Origin: Halomonas rhizosphaerae | Lineage (GTDB): Bacteria > Pseudomonadota > Gammaproteobacteria > Pseudomonadales > Halomonadaceae | Length of the DNA: 64,000 bases | Reading direction: 5' to 3' | Assembly: GCF_030010555.1 (NCBI RefSeq) | Contig: NZ_JASCQP010000028.1 | Location: 186,001 to 250,000 of the forward strand | Shown: positions 29,579 to 39,358 of the stretch, in pieces | How the letters are laid out: each line of letters begins with the position of its first letter | Position numbering within the stretch: position 1 is the first letter of the stretch | Notes under the pieces: model-generated | Database searches by the model: none | What the model was told of the DNA's origin: nothing | What the model saw: only the letters and a program-made list of their open reading frames with translations | Made by a program: the position numbers and the translations under genes

Positions 29579-30505
29579 TCACTCCTCCAGCAGCTCGTGG
29601 CGGACCAGTACCGCGGAATTGCGCGGCACCACCGCCTTGCCCAGAGCCAGCAGGTGGCACTTGGTGAAGGCGGCGCCGAACAGCAGGATCAGCGAGCTGT
29701 AGTAGACCCACAGCAGGATCATTACCACCGACCCGGCGGCGCCGTAGGTGGAGGCCGTGGCCGTGTAGGCCAGGTAGATGGCGATGCCCCAACGGCCGAT
29801 CGCGAACAGCACGGCGGTGACCACGGCGCCGACCAGCACGTCCTGCCAGCGCAGCACCACGTCCGGCAATACCTTGAAGATGGTGGCGAAGAGCGCGGCG
29901 ATCACCGCCAGCGAGACCAGGAACTCGGCGCCGGTGGTCAGCAGCCCGACGAAGGGCAGCAGGTCATCGGCCGCCTTCAGCATGGCCCGTATCACCACCC
30001 CGAGTACCAGCGACACCAGCAGAATGAAGCCGATGGAGAGCACCACGGTCAGCGACAGCAGGCGGTTCTTGAGGAACTTGAGGGCGCTGTTGCTGCTGGG
30101 CCTAGCCGTCACGCCCCAGAGGGTATTCAGCGAGAACTGCATCTGGGCGAAGACGGTGGTGGCACCGACCAGCAGGGCCCCCACCCCGAGCAGCGTCGGC
30201 AGCAGGCCGGACTCCTCGATGCGCGACTGGGCGACCGCCTGCTCGATGGCGGCGGCGGCGTCATGGCCCATGGTGCCCTGCAGCTGGGCGACGATCTGTC
30301 CATGGGCGGCCTCCTCGCCGAGCACCACGCCGATCACCGTGACGGCGATGATCATCGTGGGGGCCAGGGAAAAGAGCGTATAGAAGGCCAGCGAGCCGGC
30401 ATAGCTGAAGGCGTTGCGCTCCAGCCAGAGCTTGCCCGCCCCCCGCACCACCCGCCACCAGAACAGCCCCGCTTGCCTGATGGTCGTTATGCTCGCCTTG
30501 ATCAT
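29579..30505 (-). CDS. YihY/UPF0761 (BrkB-like) inner-membrane protein
   Basis: A 308-residue polytopic inner-membrane protein. The N-terminal WWRVVRGAGKLWLERNAFSYAGSLAFYTLFSLAP is the family mark. About six membrane segments follow, at roughly residues 35-57, 90-110, 140-165, 185-205, 215-240 and 245-275. RWQDVLVGAVVTAVLF and YGAAGSVVMILLWVYYSSLI are conserved blocks. The family was once annotated as ribonuclease BN, which is not supported. The function is unknown. The ATG at 30505 has a GGGGA-like site. It is divergent from nadM. Confidence 0.85.
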   Translation of the reverse strand: MIKASITTIRQAGLFWWRVVRGAGKLWLERNAFSYAGSLAFYTLFSLAPTMIIAVTVIGVVLGEEAAHGQIVAQLQGTMGHDAAAAIEQAVAQSRIEESGLLPTLLGVGALLVGATTVFAQMQFSLNTLWGVTARPSSNSALKFLKNRLLSLTVVLSIGFILLVSLVLGVVIRAMLKAADDLLPFVGLLTTGAEFLVSLAVIAALFATIFKVLPDVVLRWQDVLVGAVVTAVLFAIGRWGIAIYLAYTATASTYGAAGSVVMILLWVYYSSLILLFGAAFTKCHLLALGKAVVPRNSAVLVRHELLEE

Positions 30506-30644
30506 GCCGTTCCCCGCGTCCCCGTCGTTTCCTTCAGCATACCCGAATGTAGCCAGCCCGCCGAGACCGGCCCCAATTGCAGCAGCCGGCGGGCCTGACC
30601 ATAATGGGCTCCGCCCATCCCGCCCCCTCTTCCCAGGAGCGCCC

Positions 30645-31736
30645 ATGACCGCACGACCGGACGCCGACAGCCCGCCCGACTTCGATTGTCTGGTGTTCAT
30701 CGGCCGTTTCCAGCCTCCGCACCTGGGGCACCTGGCGGTGATCCGCGAGGCCCTGCGCCACGCGCGCCAGGTCATCGTGCTGGTAGGCTCCGCCTGGCAG
30801 GCACGCTCGCTGCGCAACCCCTGGCGCTACGAGGAGCGCCTGCGCATGCTGCGCAGCGCCTTCGAAGAGGAGGAGAATGCCCGGCTCGAGGTCGTGCCGC
30901 TGCTCGACGCCCTTTACAACAACGATGTCTGGGTGCGCGACGTCCAGCGCAAGGTACGCGACATCGCCAGCCCCGAGCACGCCCGTCTGCCGCGTATCGG
31001 CCTGATCGGCGCCAGTCGGGGCCAGTCCAGCTACTACCTTGCGCTGTTCCCGCAATGGGAATCGGTCAGCGTGCCCCTGGTGGAAGGCATCTCGGCCAGC
31101 CGCATCCGCGATCGACTGTTCCGCTCCGTCTCATCGGCGGAGGATTACCTGAGCACGCACGCCGCCCACGACCTGCCCCCCGGGGTGGTGGCACGGATAC
31201 GCGACTTCCTGGAGGAAGCGCCCTACGGGCAGCTGGTCGAGGAGCAGCACCTGCTGGACCAGTACCGCCAGGCCTGGTCCCAGGCCCCCTACCCGCCGAT
31301 CTTCGTTACCGTGAATGCCGTGGTGGTGCAGTCCGGGCATGTGCTGCTGGTCAGGCGTACGGCCGCGCCCGGCAAGGGGCTCTATGCCCTGCCCGGCGGC
31401 TTCATCAGTCCCCATGAACGCCTGATGGATGCCTGCCTGAGGGAGCTGCGCGAGCGGGTGCGCCTCAAGGTGCCCGAGGCCGTGCTCAAGGGCTCGCTGC
31501 GCGGCCAGCGGCTGTTCGACGAACCCCACCGCAGCTGGCGGGGGCGCACCCTGGCCGAGGCCTTCTACTTCGCCCTGCGTCCCGAACAGCAGTTGCCCCA
31601 GCTCAAGCCGGTCCGGGGTGGTGACCATGCGCGCTGGGTCCCCCTGGCCGACCTCGACCCCGAGGGCCTGTTCGAGGACCACTTCTTCATCATCCAGGAC
31701 TTCCTGGGACTGCCGGCGGATTTCGACCGTCCCTGA
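30645..31736 (+). CDS. nadM: bifunctional NMN adenylyltransferase/Nudix protein NadM-type
   Basis: A 363-residue two-domain protein. Residues 10-195 form an NMN adenylyltransferase domain with GRFQPPHLGH (20-29) and the ISASRIR motif (149-155). Residues 215-355 form a Nudix domain. The pair is known from Synechocystis and Francisella as NAD synthesis plus ADP-ribose hydrolysis. The Nudix box starts correctly at GFISPHE (252-258) and REL (266-268). Where the family reads REUxEE, this protein reads RELRER, so one metal-binding Glu is Arg271. ADP-ribose pyrophosphatase activity may be lost. AGGAG precedes the ATG. It is transcribed alone. Confidence 0.9.
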   Translation: MTARPDADSPPDFDCLVFIGRFQPPHLGHLAVIREALRHARQVIVLVGSAWQARSLRNPWRYEERLRMLRSAFEEEENARLEVVPLLDALYNNDVWVRDVQRKVRDIASPEHARLPRIGLIGASRGQSSYYLALFPQWESVSVPLVEGISASRIRDRLFRSVSSAEDYLSTHAAHDLPPGVVARIRDFLEEAPYGQLVEEQHLLDQYRQAWSQAPYPPIFVTVNAVVVQSGHVLLVRRTAAPGKGLYALPGGFISPHERLMDACLRELRERVRLKVPEAVLKGSLRGQRLFDEPHRSWRGRTLAEAFYFALRPEQQLPQLKPVRGGDHARWVPLADLDPEGLFEDHFFIIQDFLGLPADFDRP

Positions 31737-31769
31737 TGCGCCATGGCAACGCGCCGGCAGCCGGCGCCA

Positions 31770-32687
31770 TCAGGCCTGGAGGAAATCGCGGGGCAACTTC
31801 ATCATCTGCCGCCACAGCTTCTCGACCCCCGGCTTGTGCACCAGCGAGCAACGATAGAGGCGGATCTCCAGTGGCACGTCCCACTGCTCGCCACCGGCCC
31901 GCACCAGGCGCCCATCCTTGAGCTCCTGGCGGATGCAGAAGTCGGGTATCCAGGCCATGCCCATGCCCTGCATCACCATGCCCTTGAGCCCTTCGGCCAT
32001 GGCCGTCTCGTAGACGGTTCTCAGGCGCATGCGCAAGGGGTCGTTCTTGAGCAGCATGCGCACGCTGCGCCCCAGGAAGGCGCCCTGGGTGTAGGCCAGA
32101 TAGGGAATCGACTCCTGCCCCTCCAGCGGGAAGCGTGGTCTGCCCTGCGCGTCGGGCAGGCAGACCGGCAGCATCTTGACCTGGCCGATGGAGAAGGAGG
32201 GAAAGACCTCGGCATCGAGTTGCATGCTGGCGTAGGGGTCGTAATAGGCGAGCATCAGGTCGCAGTTGCCCTCGCGCAGCACATGGATCGCGTCGCCCAC
32301 GTTCATGGCCACCAGCCGCGTCGGCAGCTCGCCGAGGCCCTGCTGCAGGCGGGAGATCCACTGGGGGTAGAAGCTCAGCGCCAGGGAATGGGCGGCGACG
32401 ATATCCAGCGCCTCGTTGGCCATGGCCAGGCCACGCAGGTGGCCGAGGCTCTCGTTGAGCTGCTCGACGATGTTGCGGGCGGTGACCAGGAACAGCTGCC
32501 CCTCGGGGGTCAGGTCCACCGGGGTGGTCGAGCGGTCGACCAGGGTCACGCCGACCGCCTGCTCCAGGGAGCGGATGCGCCGGCTGAAGGCCGGCTGGGT
32601 GACATGCCGCTGACGGGCCGAGGCGGAAAAGCTGCGCGTACTGGCCAGGGCGACGAAGTCTTCCAGCCACTTGGTCTCGAGGTTCAC
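31770..32687 (-). CDS. LysR-family regulator, HypT/YjiE-like
   Basis: A 305-residue LysR-type transcription factor. The N-terminal winged helix reads NLETKWLEDFVALASTRSFS then VTQPAFSRRIRSLEQAVG. The opening ETKWL and the FSRRIR helix resemble E. coli HypT (YjiE), the hypochlorite-responsive regulator. Cysteine and methionine residues lie in the effector domain (for example MVMQGMGMAWIPDFCIRQE), but a HypT mechanism is inferred only. The start is taken as GTG at 32687, with GGGGAG 5 bases upstream. The upstream open frame is not homologous. It is convergent with nadM, and cls lies behind it. Confidence 0.8.
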   Translation of the reverse strand: MNLETKWLEDFVALASTRSFSASARQRHVTQPAFSRRIRSLEQAVGVTLVDRSTTPVDLTPEGQLFLVTARNIVEQLNESLGHLRGLAMANEALDIVAAHSLALSFYPQWISRLQQGLGELPTRLVAMNVGDAIHVLREGNCDLMLAYYDPYASMQLDAEVFPSFSIGQVKMLPVCLPDAQGRPRFPLEGQESIPYLAYTQGAFLGRSVRMLLKNDPLRMRLRTVYETAMAEGLKGMVMQGMGMAWIPDFCIRQELKDGRLVRAGGEQWDVPLEIRLYRCSLVHKPGVEKLWRQMMKLPRDFLQA

Positions 32688-32780
32688 CAGGACTCCCCAG
32701 GATGTCTGCGTGCACGACTCCCCCCGGGAGCCTTCGAAGCCCGCTAATGTACCCCAGCGGCGGCCGGGACCCAAGCTGCC

Positions 32781-34199
32781 TTACTGGATCGGCGAGAGCA
32801 GGTAGGCCGCCCGGGACAGCAGCTTGCGCCACAGGGGACGGCGGGTCAGCTCCTCGAGGGCCACGCGACGGCAGTTGGTGAAGTCATGCTCGAGCATCAG
32901 ACGCACCTCGGCGGCGAACTGCCGGTCGGGCACGACGGCGGTGATCTCGAAGTTGAGACGAAAGGAGCGGTTGTCCAGGTTGACCGTGCCGACACTGGCG
33001 GCGGCATCGTCGATCAGCATCACCTTCTGGTGCAGGAACCCCGGCTGGTAGCGGTAGACCCTGACCCCGGCACGCAGCATGTCGGGCAGGAAGGAGAAGG
33101 CCGAGAGGAAGACCAGCAGATGGTCGGGGCGTTCGGGCATCATGATGCGTACGTCCACCCCGCGCATCGCCGCCAGGCGCAGGGCATCCTGCACCCCCTG
33201 GTCGGGCACGAAATACGGGCTGGTGACCCAGAAGCGTTCGTGGGCGCTGTGAATCGCATGCTGCACCAGCAGGCTCGCCGTCTCCTGATAGTCCGCCGGC
33301 CCGGAGGGCACGATCACCACATTCTGGTCGGCGTCTCCGCTCGGCCGGGGCGTCCAGGTCAGGGTGATCATCTCGCCGGTGGCCCAGTGCCAGTCCTCCC
33401 AGAAGGCCTCCTGCAGCCCCAGCACGCTGGGGCCGGTGAGCTTGAGATGCGTATCGCGCCAGTGGCCGTGGCGGGGGTGCTGTCCGAGGTACTCGGTGCC
33501 GACGTTGAAGCCCCCCAGCCACCCTTCCCGGCCATCGACCACCAGCACCTTGCGGTGGTTGCGGAAGTTGAGCTGGAAGCGATGCTTGAATCCTCGGGAG
33601 GAACGGAAGGCGCTGACCTCCACGCCGGCCTCGGCGAGATCGCGGAGGAAGCGATCACCGAGCCCGCGACTGCCGATCTCGTCATACAGGAAGTAGATGC
33701 GCACGTCGCGCTCGGCGGCCCGCTGAAGCCGATGCTTGAGTTCGATGCCCAGGGCATCGTCGCGGACGATGAAGAACTGGATGAGGACGTACTCCTCGGC
33801 CGCCTCGATCCCGGCGAAAAGGCTGTCGAAGGTGGCCTCGCCGTCGATCAGCAGCTCCGCCCGATTGCCCCGGGTCAGCGGCATCATCGCCAGCTGTTCC
33901 ACGGCGCGGATATCCGCATCGCCGGGCTCGGGCAGGTAGGGATCGAAGCGGTCGCGGTAGCGTTCCAGCAGGCGGCGCAGCACGGTGTCGCGCTCGCCCC
34001 GGGCCGAGACATAGCCATAGAAGCGCGGCCGGCCGAAGATCCAGTAGGCTGGCACCGCCACGTAGGGCATGGTGATCAGCGAGATGATCCAGGCGATGGC
34101 GCCCTGGGAGGTACGGCTGGACATCAGGGCCAGCACCGCCGAGACGAAGCCCAGCAGGTAGGTCAGGAAGATCGCCAGGCCGATCAGCCAGGAAGTCAT
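32781..34199 (-). CDS. cls: cardiolipin synthase
   Basis: A 472-residue membrane phospholipase-D family enzyme that makes cardiolipin from phosphatidylglycerol. Two N-terminal membrane segments lie at about residues 2-24 and 34-55. The HKD motif HRKVLVVDG lies in the first catalytic domain (NFRNHRKVLVVDGREGW). HQKVMLIDD lies in the second (GFLHQKVMLIDDAAASVG). The length and order are those of ClsA. It is probably a single gene, with the fumarase terminator just upstream. Confidence 0.94.
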   Translation of the reverse strand: MTSWLIGLAIFLTYLLGFVSAVLALMSSRTSQGAIAWIISLITMPYVAVPAYWIFGRPRFYGYVSARGERDTVLRRLLERYRDRFDPYLPEPGDADIRAVEQLAMMPLTRGNRAELLIDGEATFDSLFAGIEAAEEYVLIQFFIVRDDALGIELKHRLQRAAERDVRIYFLYDEIGSRGLGDRFLRDLAEAGVEVSAFRSSRGFKHRFQLNFRNHRKVLVVDGREGWLGGFNVGTEYLGQHPRHGHWRDTHLKLTGPSVLGLQEAFWEDWHWATGEMITLTWTPRPSGDADQNVVIVPSGPADYQETASLLVQHAIHSAHERFWVTSPYFVPDQGVQDALRLAAMRGVDVRIMMPERPDHLLVFLSAFSFLPDMLRAGVRVYRYQPGFLHQKVMLIDDAAASVGTVNLDNRSFRLNFEITAVVPDRQFAAEVRLMLEHDFTNCRRVALEELTRRPLWRKLLSRAAYLLSPIQ

Positions 34200-34270
34200 G
34201 GTCGAATCCCCGTTCCGTGGGAGGACGGCAGCGCCGTCCGGAAAGCAGTGACTTGCAGCATACCCCCAAC

Positions 34271-34304
34271 GACGACGGCCCCACCAGATGGCGGGGCCGT
34301 CGTC
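34271..34304 (-). terminator. terminator hairpin after class I fumarase
   Basis: 16-bp arms with a single mismatch (34271-34286 and 34289-34304, GACGACGGCC core) lie directly downstream of the fumarase stop. Confidence 0.7.
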
Positions 34305-34316
34305 AGCACGGGACGA

Positions 34317-35822
34317 TCAGGCGCGCTCGGCGATGATCTCCTTCCACTTGGCGGGGCCGGTCTGGTGCACCGAGGTGCCCTGGCTGTCCACGGCCACGGT
34401 CACCGGCATGTCCTCCACCTCGAACTCGTAGATGGCTTCCATGCCCAGATCCTCGAAGCCGACCACGCGGGCCTTCTTGATCGCCTGGGCGACCAGGTAG
34501 GCGGAGCCGCCCACGGCCATCAGGTAGACCGCCTGATTGTCGCGGATCGCCTCGATGGCCGCCTCGCCCCGCTCGGCCTTGCCGACCATGCCCAGCAGGC
34601 CGGTCTCCTCGAGCATGGTGCGGGTGAACTTGTCCATGCGGGTCGCCGTGGTCGGGCCAGCCGGACCGACGACCTCGTCACGCACCGGATCCACCGGGCC
34701 CACGTAATAGATGAAACGTCCCTTCATGTCCACGGGCAGCGGCTCGCCCTTGGCGATCATGTCGACCATGCGCTTGTGCGCGGCATCGCGACCGGTGAGC
34801 AGCTTGCCGTTGAGCAACAGGGTATCGCCGGGCTGCCAGGTCCGCACCTCTTCCGGGGTCACGCTGTCGAGGTCGACGCGCTTGACGTTGTCACCGGCCT
34901 CGCGGGTGATCTCCGGCCAGTCCTCGAGCTTCGGCGCCGGCAGTGCCGCGGGACCGGAGCCGTAGAGGGTGAAGTGGGCGTGGCGCGTGGCGGCACAGTT
35001 GGGAATGATCGCCACCGGCTTGTTGGCGGCGTGGGTCGGGAACTCCTTGACCTTGATGTCGAGCACCGTGGTCAGGCCGCCGAGGCCCTGGGCGCCGATG
35101 CCGCTCCGGTTGACCCTGTCGAACAGTTCCAGGCGAAGCTCCTCGGCACGATTGGCGGGACCGCGAGCCTGGAGCTCCTGGATGTCGATGGGGTCGAGCA
35201 GCGCCTCCTTGGCGATCTCCATGGCCTTCTCGGCTGTGCCGCCGATGCCGATGCCGAGCATGCCCGGCGGGCACCAGCCGGCGCCCATCTTGGGCAGCTG
35301 CTCCATCACCCAGTCGACCACGCTATCGGAGGGATTGAGCATGGCGAACTTCGACTTCGCCTCGCTGCCGCCCCCCTTGGCCGCCACATGCACCTCGACG
35401 GTGTCGCCGGGCACCAGCTTGTGGTGGACGACGGCCGGGGTGTTGTCGCCGGTGTTCTTGCGGGCGCCGTCCGGGTCGGCCAGCACCGAGGCGCGCAGCA
35501 CGTTGTCGGGCAACTGGTAGGCGCGCCGTACGCCCTCGTTGATCATGTCGTCGAGGCTCATGTCGGCCTCGAAACGCACGTTCATCCCCACGTGCACGAA
35601 GACGGTGACGATGCCGGTATCCTGGCAGATCGGCCGCTTGCCGAAGGCACACATCCGCGAGTTGATCAGGATCTGGGCGATGGCGTCCTTGGCCGCCGGG
35701 TTCTCCTCGCGCTCGTAGGCGGCCGCCATGGCGTCGATGAAGTCCTTCGGGTGGTAATACGAAATGTACTGCAGGGCATCGGCGACGCTCTGGATCAGGT
35801 CGTCCTGGCGAATCACGGTCAT
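34317..35822 (-). CDS. fumA: class I fumarate hydratase (iron-sulfur)
   Basis: A 501-residue iron-sulfur fumarase that hydrates fumarate to malate in the TCA cycle. The N-terminal alpha region contains MCAFGKRPICQDTGIVTVF, and GGSEAKSKFAMLNPSDS follows. The cluster ligands are the Cys in this block, in GWCPPGMLGIGIGGTAEKA and in NCAATRHAHFTLYGSG. The C-terminal beta region carries GPTTATRMDKFTRTM and AVGGSAYLVAQAIKKA. Both regions are fused, as in FumA/FumB. The ATG at 35822 is fixed by alignment (MTVIRQDDLI). A TATAAT lies about 80 bases upstream. Confidence 0.95.
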   Translation of the reverse strand: MTVIRQDDLIQSVADALQYISYYHPKDFIDAMAAAYEREENPAAKDAIAQILINSRMCAFGKRPICQDTGIVTVFVHVGMNVRFEADMSLDDMINEGVRRAYQLPDNVLRASVLADPDGARKNTGDNTPAVVHHKLVPGDTVEVHVAAKGGGSEAKSKFAMLNPSDSVVDWVMEQLPKMGAGWCPPGMLGIGIGGTAEKAMEIAKEALLDPIDIQELQARGPANRAEELRLELFDRVNRSGIGAQGLGGLTTVLDIKVKEFPTHAANKPVAIIPNCAATRHAHFTLYGSGPAALPAPKLEDWPEITREAGDNVKRVDLDSVTPEEVRTWQPGDTLLLNGKLLTGRDAAHKRMVDMIAKGEPLPVDMKGRFIYYVGPVDPVRDEVVGPAGPTTATRMDKFTRTMLEETGLLGMVGKAERGEAAIEAIRDNQAVYLMAVGGSAYLVAQAIKKARVVGFEDLGMEAIYEFEVEDMPVTVAVDSQGTSVHQTGPAKWKEIIAERA

Positions 35823-35903
35823 GGGCAAGGAGCTCCTTGGCGTTGTCGGCATGCCTGCGCCGGGGCGCTCGAAGGGCGCAGCGGCGGGGCTTGAACGGCG
35901 GGC

Positions 35904-35930
35904 ATTATACCCTAGCCCCTCGGCTGTCGA
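35904..35930 (-). promoter_or_regulatory. possible promoter of class I fumarase
   Basis: On the minus strand TATAAT (35909 to 35904) is preceded by TCGACA (35930 to 35925). The match is 5 of 6 at -35 and full at -10, but the spacer is 15 bases, shorter than ideal. Confidence 0.4.
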
Positions 35931-36006
35931 CATTGGTATGGCCAAAGGTCTGAGTCGATGGAAGTGAGTTACAGAGGAAGATAACGGTATAAAACTATCC
36001 GGTGGA

Positions 36007-36831
36007 TCAACCCGCTGGCTGGCAGAATGGACAAAGGTAGAACCGCCGGGAGGCCACCATCACCCGCTTGATGGCCGTGCCGCAGGCGTGGCACGGCAGG
36101 CCCTCGCGCTCGAACACGGCAAAGCGCCAGCGGCGGCGGGAGGCACCACTCCGCCGCTCGGCCGCCGCCCACTCGGGGCGGTTGGTCACCCCGGCCTGGT
36201 CGTAGGCCTGGCGGGTCAGCTCGAGGATACGGCGAACCAGCCGCTCGAGGGCCGCCTCGTCCAGATCCATGGGCCTCACCTTATAGTGGAGGCCGGCGAA
36301 GAACAGGATCTCCGAGCGCAGGTAGTTGCCAATGCCGGCGAATAGCGACTGGTCGAGGAGCAGCCCGCCCAGTCCGCGCCGCCGGAAGCGCGCCTCGAGA
36401 AGCCTCGCCCTGGCCTGCTCCATCGTCACGCCGTGGGTCAGCAGGTCGGGGCCGAGTCGCGACAGGAAGGGGTGGTCGCCAAGCCTCTCCCCGTCCCATA
36501 GGGAGACGTCCGAGGCGCTGAAGAGGCTCGCCGCCCTGCCCTGCGCCACCAGGCGGACACGCAGCGAACGGTTGGTGTCCGGCTCGCGGTCGGCCGCGTG
36601 CAACTTCCAGACCCCGTAGAGCTGGTTGTGGGAGTAGAGCACGCGGTCGTCATCGAAGCGCGTCAGCAGCGCCTTGCCCCAGCTGTCCACGGCGATGACC
36701 TCGCGCCCGATCAGCGAGGCGGCCTGCTCGGCCAGGTCGGGAAAGGCGAACCAGGCATCGTCGAGCCGCCGGCCGGCAATCTGGCGATGCACGCGGTCCG
36801 CGGCACGACGGATCTCGGGGCCTTCGGGCAT
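36007..36831 (-). CDS. nei: endonuclease VIII Nei
   Basis: A 274-residue DNA glycosylase/AP lyase that removes oxidised pyrimidines. The N-terminal PEGPEIRRAADRV carries the catalytic Pro and Glu. KALLTRF and YSHNQLYGVWK match E. coli Nei rather than Fpg. The helix-two-turn-helix is LLLDQSLFAGIGNYLRSEI. The C-terminal zinc finger is CHAC then CPFC. It lies 12 bases after the uvrB stop, so the two repair genes are one unit. Confidence 0.95.
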   Translation of the reverse strand: MPEGPEIRRAADRVHRQIAGRRLDDAWFAFPDLAEQAASLIGREVIAVDSWGKALLTRFDDDRVLYSHNQLYGVWKLHAADREPDTNRSLRVRLVAQGRAASLFSASDVSLWDGERLGDHPFLSRLGPDLLTHGVTMEQARARLLEARFRRRGLGGLLLDQSLFAGIGNYLRSEILFFAGLHYKVRPMDLDEAALERLVRRILELTRQAYDQAGVTNRPEWAAAERRSGASRRRWRFAVFEREGLPCHACGTAIKRVMVASRRFYLCPFCQPAG

Positions 36832-36843
36832 GGCGGGCGCCCG

Positions 36844-38868
36844 TCAGGCGGAACCCAGGAGCAGCTGGCGCTCCTTGAGCTCGTGCAGGCGGTCGCGCAG
36901 CCGGGCGGCTTCCTCGAACGCCAGGTTCTGCGCCGCCTCGTGCATCCCGTCCTCGGTTCGCGAGATCTCCTTGAGCAGTTCACTCGGTGACAGCTCCGCA
37001 GGGTCGTAGAGGGCCTCGCGCTCGGCCACCTTGCGCTCGCCCTTGCGTCCCTTCTTCTTCCCCGGGGCCTGGGCGGCCTCCATGATGTCGGCCACCGAGC
37101 GCGTCACCGTGGTCGGCGTGATGCCGTGGGCCTCGTTGTGGGTGACCTGCTTGTCGCGGCGGCGCTGGGTCTCGTCCATGGCGCGGCGCATGGAGTCGGT
37201 GATCCGGTCGCCGTAGAGGATCGCCTTGCCGTGGGCGTTGCGTGCCGCCCGGCCCATGGTCTGGATCAGCGAGCGCTCGTTGCGCAGGAAGCCCTCCTTG
37301 TCTGCATCGAGGATCGCCACCAGCGACACCTCGGGGATGTCGAGTCCCTCGCGCAGCAGGTTGATCCCCACCAGGACGTCGAACTTGCCCAGGCGCAGGT
37401 CACGGATGATCTCTACCCGCTCCACGGTGTCGATATCGGAGTGGAGGTAGCGTACCCGCACATCGTGCTCATCCAGGTACTCGGTGAGGTCCTCGGCCAT
37501 GCGCTTGGTCAGGGTGGTCACCAACACCCGCTCGCCCACCTCGCTGCGCAGACGGATCTCCGAGAGCAGATCGTCCACCTGGGTGGAGGCCGGGCGCACC
37601 TCGATCTCGGGGTCGAGCAGGCCGGTGGGGCGCACCACCTGCTCGACCACCTGGCCGGCATGCTCGGCCTCGTAGGGCCCGGGCGTGGCCGAAACGAAGA
37701 TGGTCTGCGGGCAGATGCGCTCCCACTCCTGGAAGGTCATCGGGCGGTTGTCCAGCGCCGAGGGCAGCCGGAAGCCGTACTCCACCAGCGTTTCCTTGCG
37801 CGAGCGGTCGCCCTTGTACATGCCGCCCACCTGGGGAACGCTGACGTGGCTCTCGTCGATGAACAGCAGGGCGTCACTGGGCAGGTAGTCGAAGAAGGTC
37901 GGCGGCGGCTCGCCCGGGTTGCGCCCGGAGAGGTAGCGCGAGTAGTTCTCGATGCCGTTGCAGTAGCCGAGCTCGAGCATCATCTCGATGTCGTAGAGGG
38001 TGCGCTGCTCCAGGCGCTGGGCCTCGACCAGCCTGTCGTGCTTGCGCAGCCAGTCCAGCCGCTCCACCAGTTCCGCCTTGATCGCATCGATGGCGCCGAG
38101 GATGGTCTCCCGGGGCGTGACGTAGTGCGACTTGGGGTAGATGGTCATGCGCGGCACCCGGCCCCGCACCTCGCCGGTGAGCGGGTCGAAGAGGCTGATG
38201 GTGTCGATCTCGTCATCGAAGAGCTCGACGCGCACCGCCTCGTCCTCGGCGTCGGCCGGGAAGATGTCGATGACATCGCCGCGCACCCGGTAGGTGCCAC
38301 GCTTGAAGTCCATGTCGTTGCGCGTGTACTGCAGCTCCGCCAGGCGGCGCAGGAACTTGCGCTGGTCGATCAGCTCGCCGCGGGTGAAATGCAGGCGCAT
38401 CTTCAGGTACTGGTCGGGATCCCCCAGGCCATAGATCGCCGACACCGAGACCACGATGATGGCGTCGCGGCGCTCCAGCAGCGCCTTGGTCGCCGAGAGG
38501 CGCATCTGCTCGATATGGTCGTTGATCGAGGCATCCTTCTCGATGAAGGTGTCCGACGAGGGCACGTACGCCTCGGGCTGGTAGTAGTCGTAGTAGGAGA
38601 CGAAGTACTCCACCGCGTTGTCGGGAAAGAACGCCTTGAACTCGCCGTAGAGCTGTGCCGCCAGGGTCTTGTTGGGCGCCATGACGATGGTCGGCCGCTG
38701 CAGGTGCTCGACCACGTTGGCCATGGTGAAGGTCTTGCCGGAGCCGGTCACGCCGAGCAGCGTCTGGTGCGCCAGCCCCGACTCCAGCCCGCTGACCAGC
38801 TCCCGGATGGCGGTGGGCTGGTCGCCGGCGGGCTGGAACTTGGACTGCAGGCGGAAGGGCTTGCTCAT
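36844..38868 (-). CDS. uvrB: excinuclease ABC subunit UvrB
   Basis: A 674-residue DNA helicase-like subunit of nucleotide excision repair. It opens with [17 protein letters not shown]. The Walker A is [14 protein letters not shown]. The beta-hairpin region is [21 protein letters not shown]. The helicase motifs include [20 protein letters not shown] and [12 protein letters not shown]. The C-terminal UVR coiled-coil domain ([21 protein letters not shown]) binds UvrC. It is followed by nei. Full family length. Confidence 0.98.
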   Translation of the reverse strand: MSKPFRLQSKFQPAGDQPTAIRELVSGLESGLAHQTLLGVTGSGKTFTMANVVEHLQRPTIVMAPNKTLAAQLYGEFKAFFPDNAVEYFVSYYDYYQPEAYVPSSDTFIEKDASINDHIEQMRLSATKALLERRDAIIVVSVSAIYGLGDPDQYLKMRLHFTRGELIDQRKFLRRLAELQYTRNDMDFKRGTYRVRGDVIDIFPADAEDEAVRVELFDDEIDTISLFDPLTGEVRGRVPRMTIYPKSHYVTPRETILGAIDAIKAELVERLDWLRKHDRLVEAQRLEQRTLYDIEMMLELGYCNGIENYSRYLSGRNPGEPPPTFFDYLPSDALLFIDESHVSVPQVGGMYKGDRSRKETLVEYGFRLPSALDNRPMTFQEWERICPQTIFVSATPGPYEAEHAGQVVEQVVRPTGLLDPEIEVRPASTQVDDLLSEIRLRSEVGERVLVTTLTKRMAEDLTEYLDEHDVRVRYLHSDIDTVERVEIIRDLRLGKFDVLVGINLLREGLDIPEVSLVAILDADKEGFLRNERSLIQTMGRAARNAHGKAILYGDRITDSMRRAMDETQRRRDKQVTHNEAHGITPTTVTRSVADIMEAAQAPGKKKGRKGERKVAEREALYDPAELSPSELLKEISRTEDGMHEAAQNLAFEEAARLRDRLHELKERQLLLGSA

Positions 38869-38932
38869 GGCGGCTCCAGGGACGGGGCAGGCGCCTGCAC
38901 GGCGCCCGGGGTGGAACGAGTTCTGGCCGGGG

Positions 38933-39358
38933 TCAGGCCTCGGCTGTGCTGTCGACGGTGCGGGTGGTCACCTCCACGGTGGACGTGGTCATCAGCCGGT
39001 GGATCGGGCACTTGTGGCTGATCTCCTCCAGGCGGACCCGCTGCTCGGGGTCGTCGATGCCATGAAAGGTCATCGCCACGTCGAGCCGGTAGGTCCCGTG
39101 GCGCTCCTGGCTGTCGTCCCTGTTAACCGTGACGCTGATCCCCGTCAACGGCCACTGCTTGCGCCGGGCATACATCATGGAAGTGATCGCCTTGCAGGCA
39201 CCGAGCGAGAGGTCGAAGTAGTCATGGGGATCCGGGGCACTGCCCTCCCCGCCATAGGCCACGGGCACATCGACGTAGAGATCGTCGAAACCGTCCAGTT
39301 CGACCCGCTGGCGGTAGATATGCTTGCGTTCGCTGACGACTTCAATGGTCTTCTTCAT
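38933..39358 (-). CDS. OsmC/Ohr-family protein
   Basis: A 141-residue OsmC-fold protein. [19 protein letters not shown] contains the first redox Cys of the family. CPIHRLM near residue 118 contains the second, so peroxidase chemistry with a thiol donor is plausible. The start is the ATG at 39358, which overlaps the stop of the small upstream gene (TGATG). Subtype (OsmC, Ohr or YhfA-like) cannot be settled. The position of the second Cys, in [10 protein letters not shown], fits the YhfA/OsmC-like group. Confidence 0.85.
   Translation of the reverse strand: MKKTIEVVSERKHIYRQRVELDGFDDLYVDVPVAYGGEGSAPDPHDYFDLSLGACKAITSMMYARRKQWPLTGISVTVNRDDSQERHGTYRLDVAMTFHGIDDPEQRVRLEEISHKCPIHRLMTTSTVEVTTRTVDSTAEA

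Noticed and set aside
32886..35894. A 1002-codon plus-strand frame across cls and the fumarase
   Set aside because: It is antisense to two well-recognised genes and has no recognisable motif.
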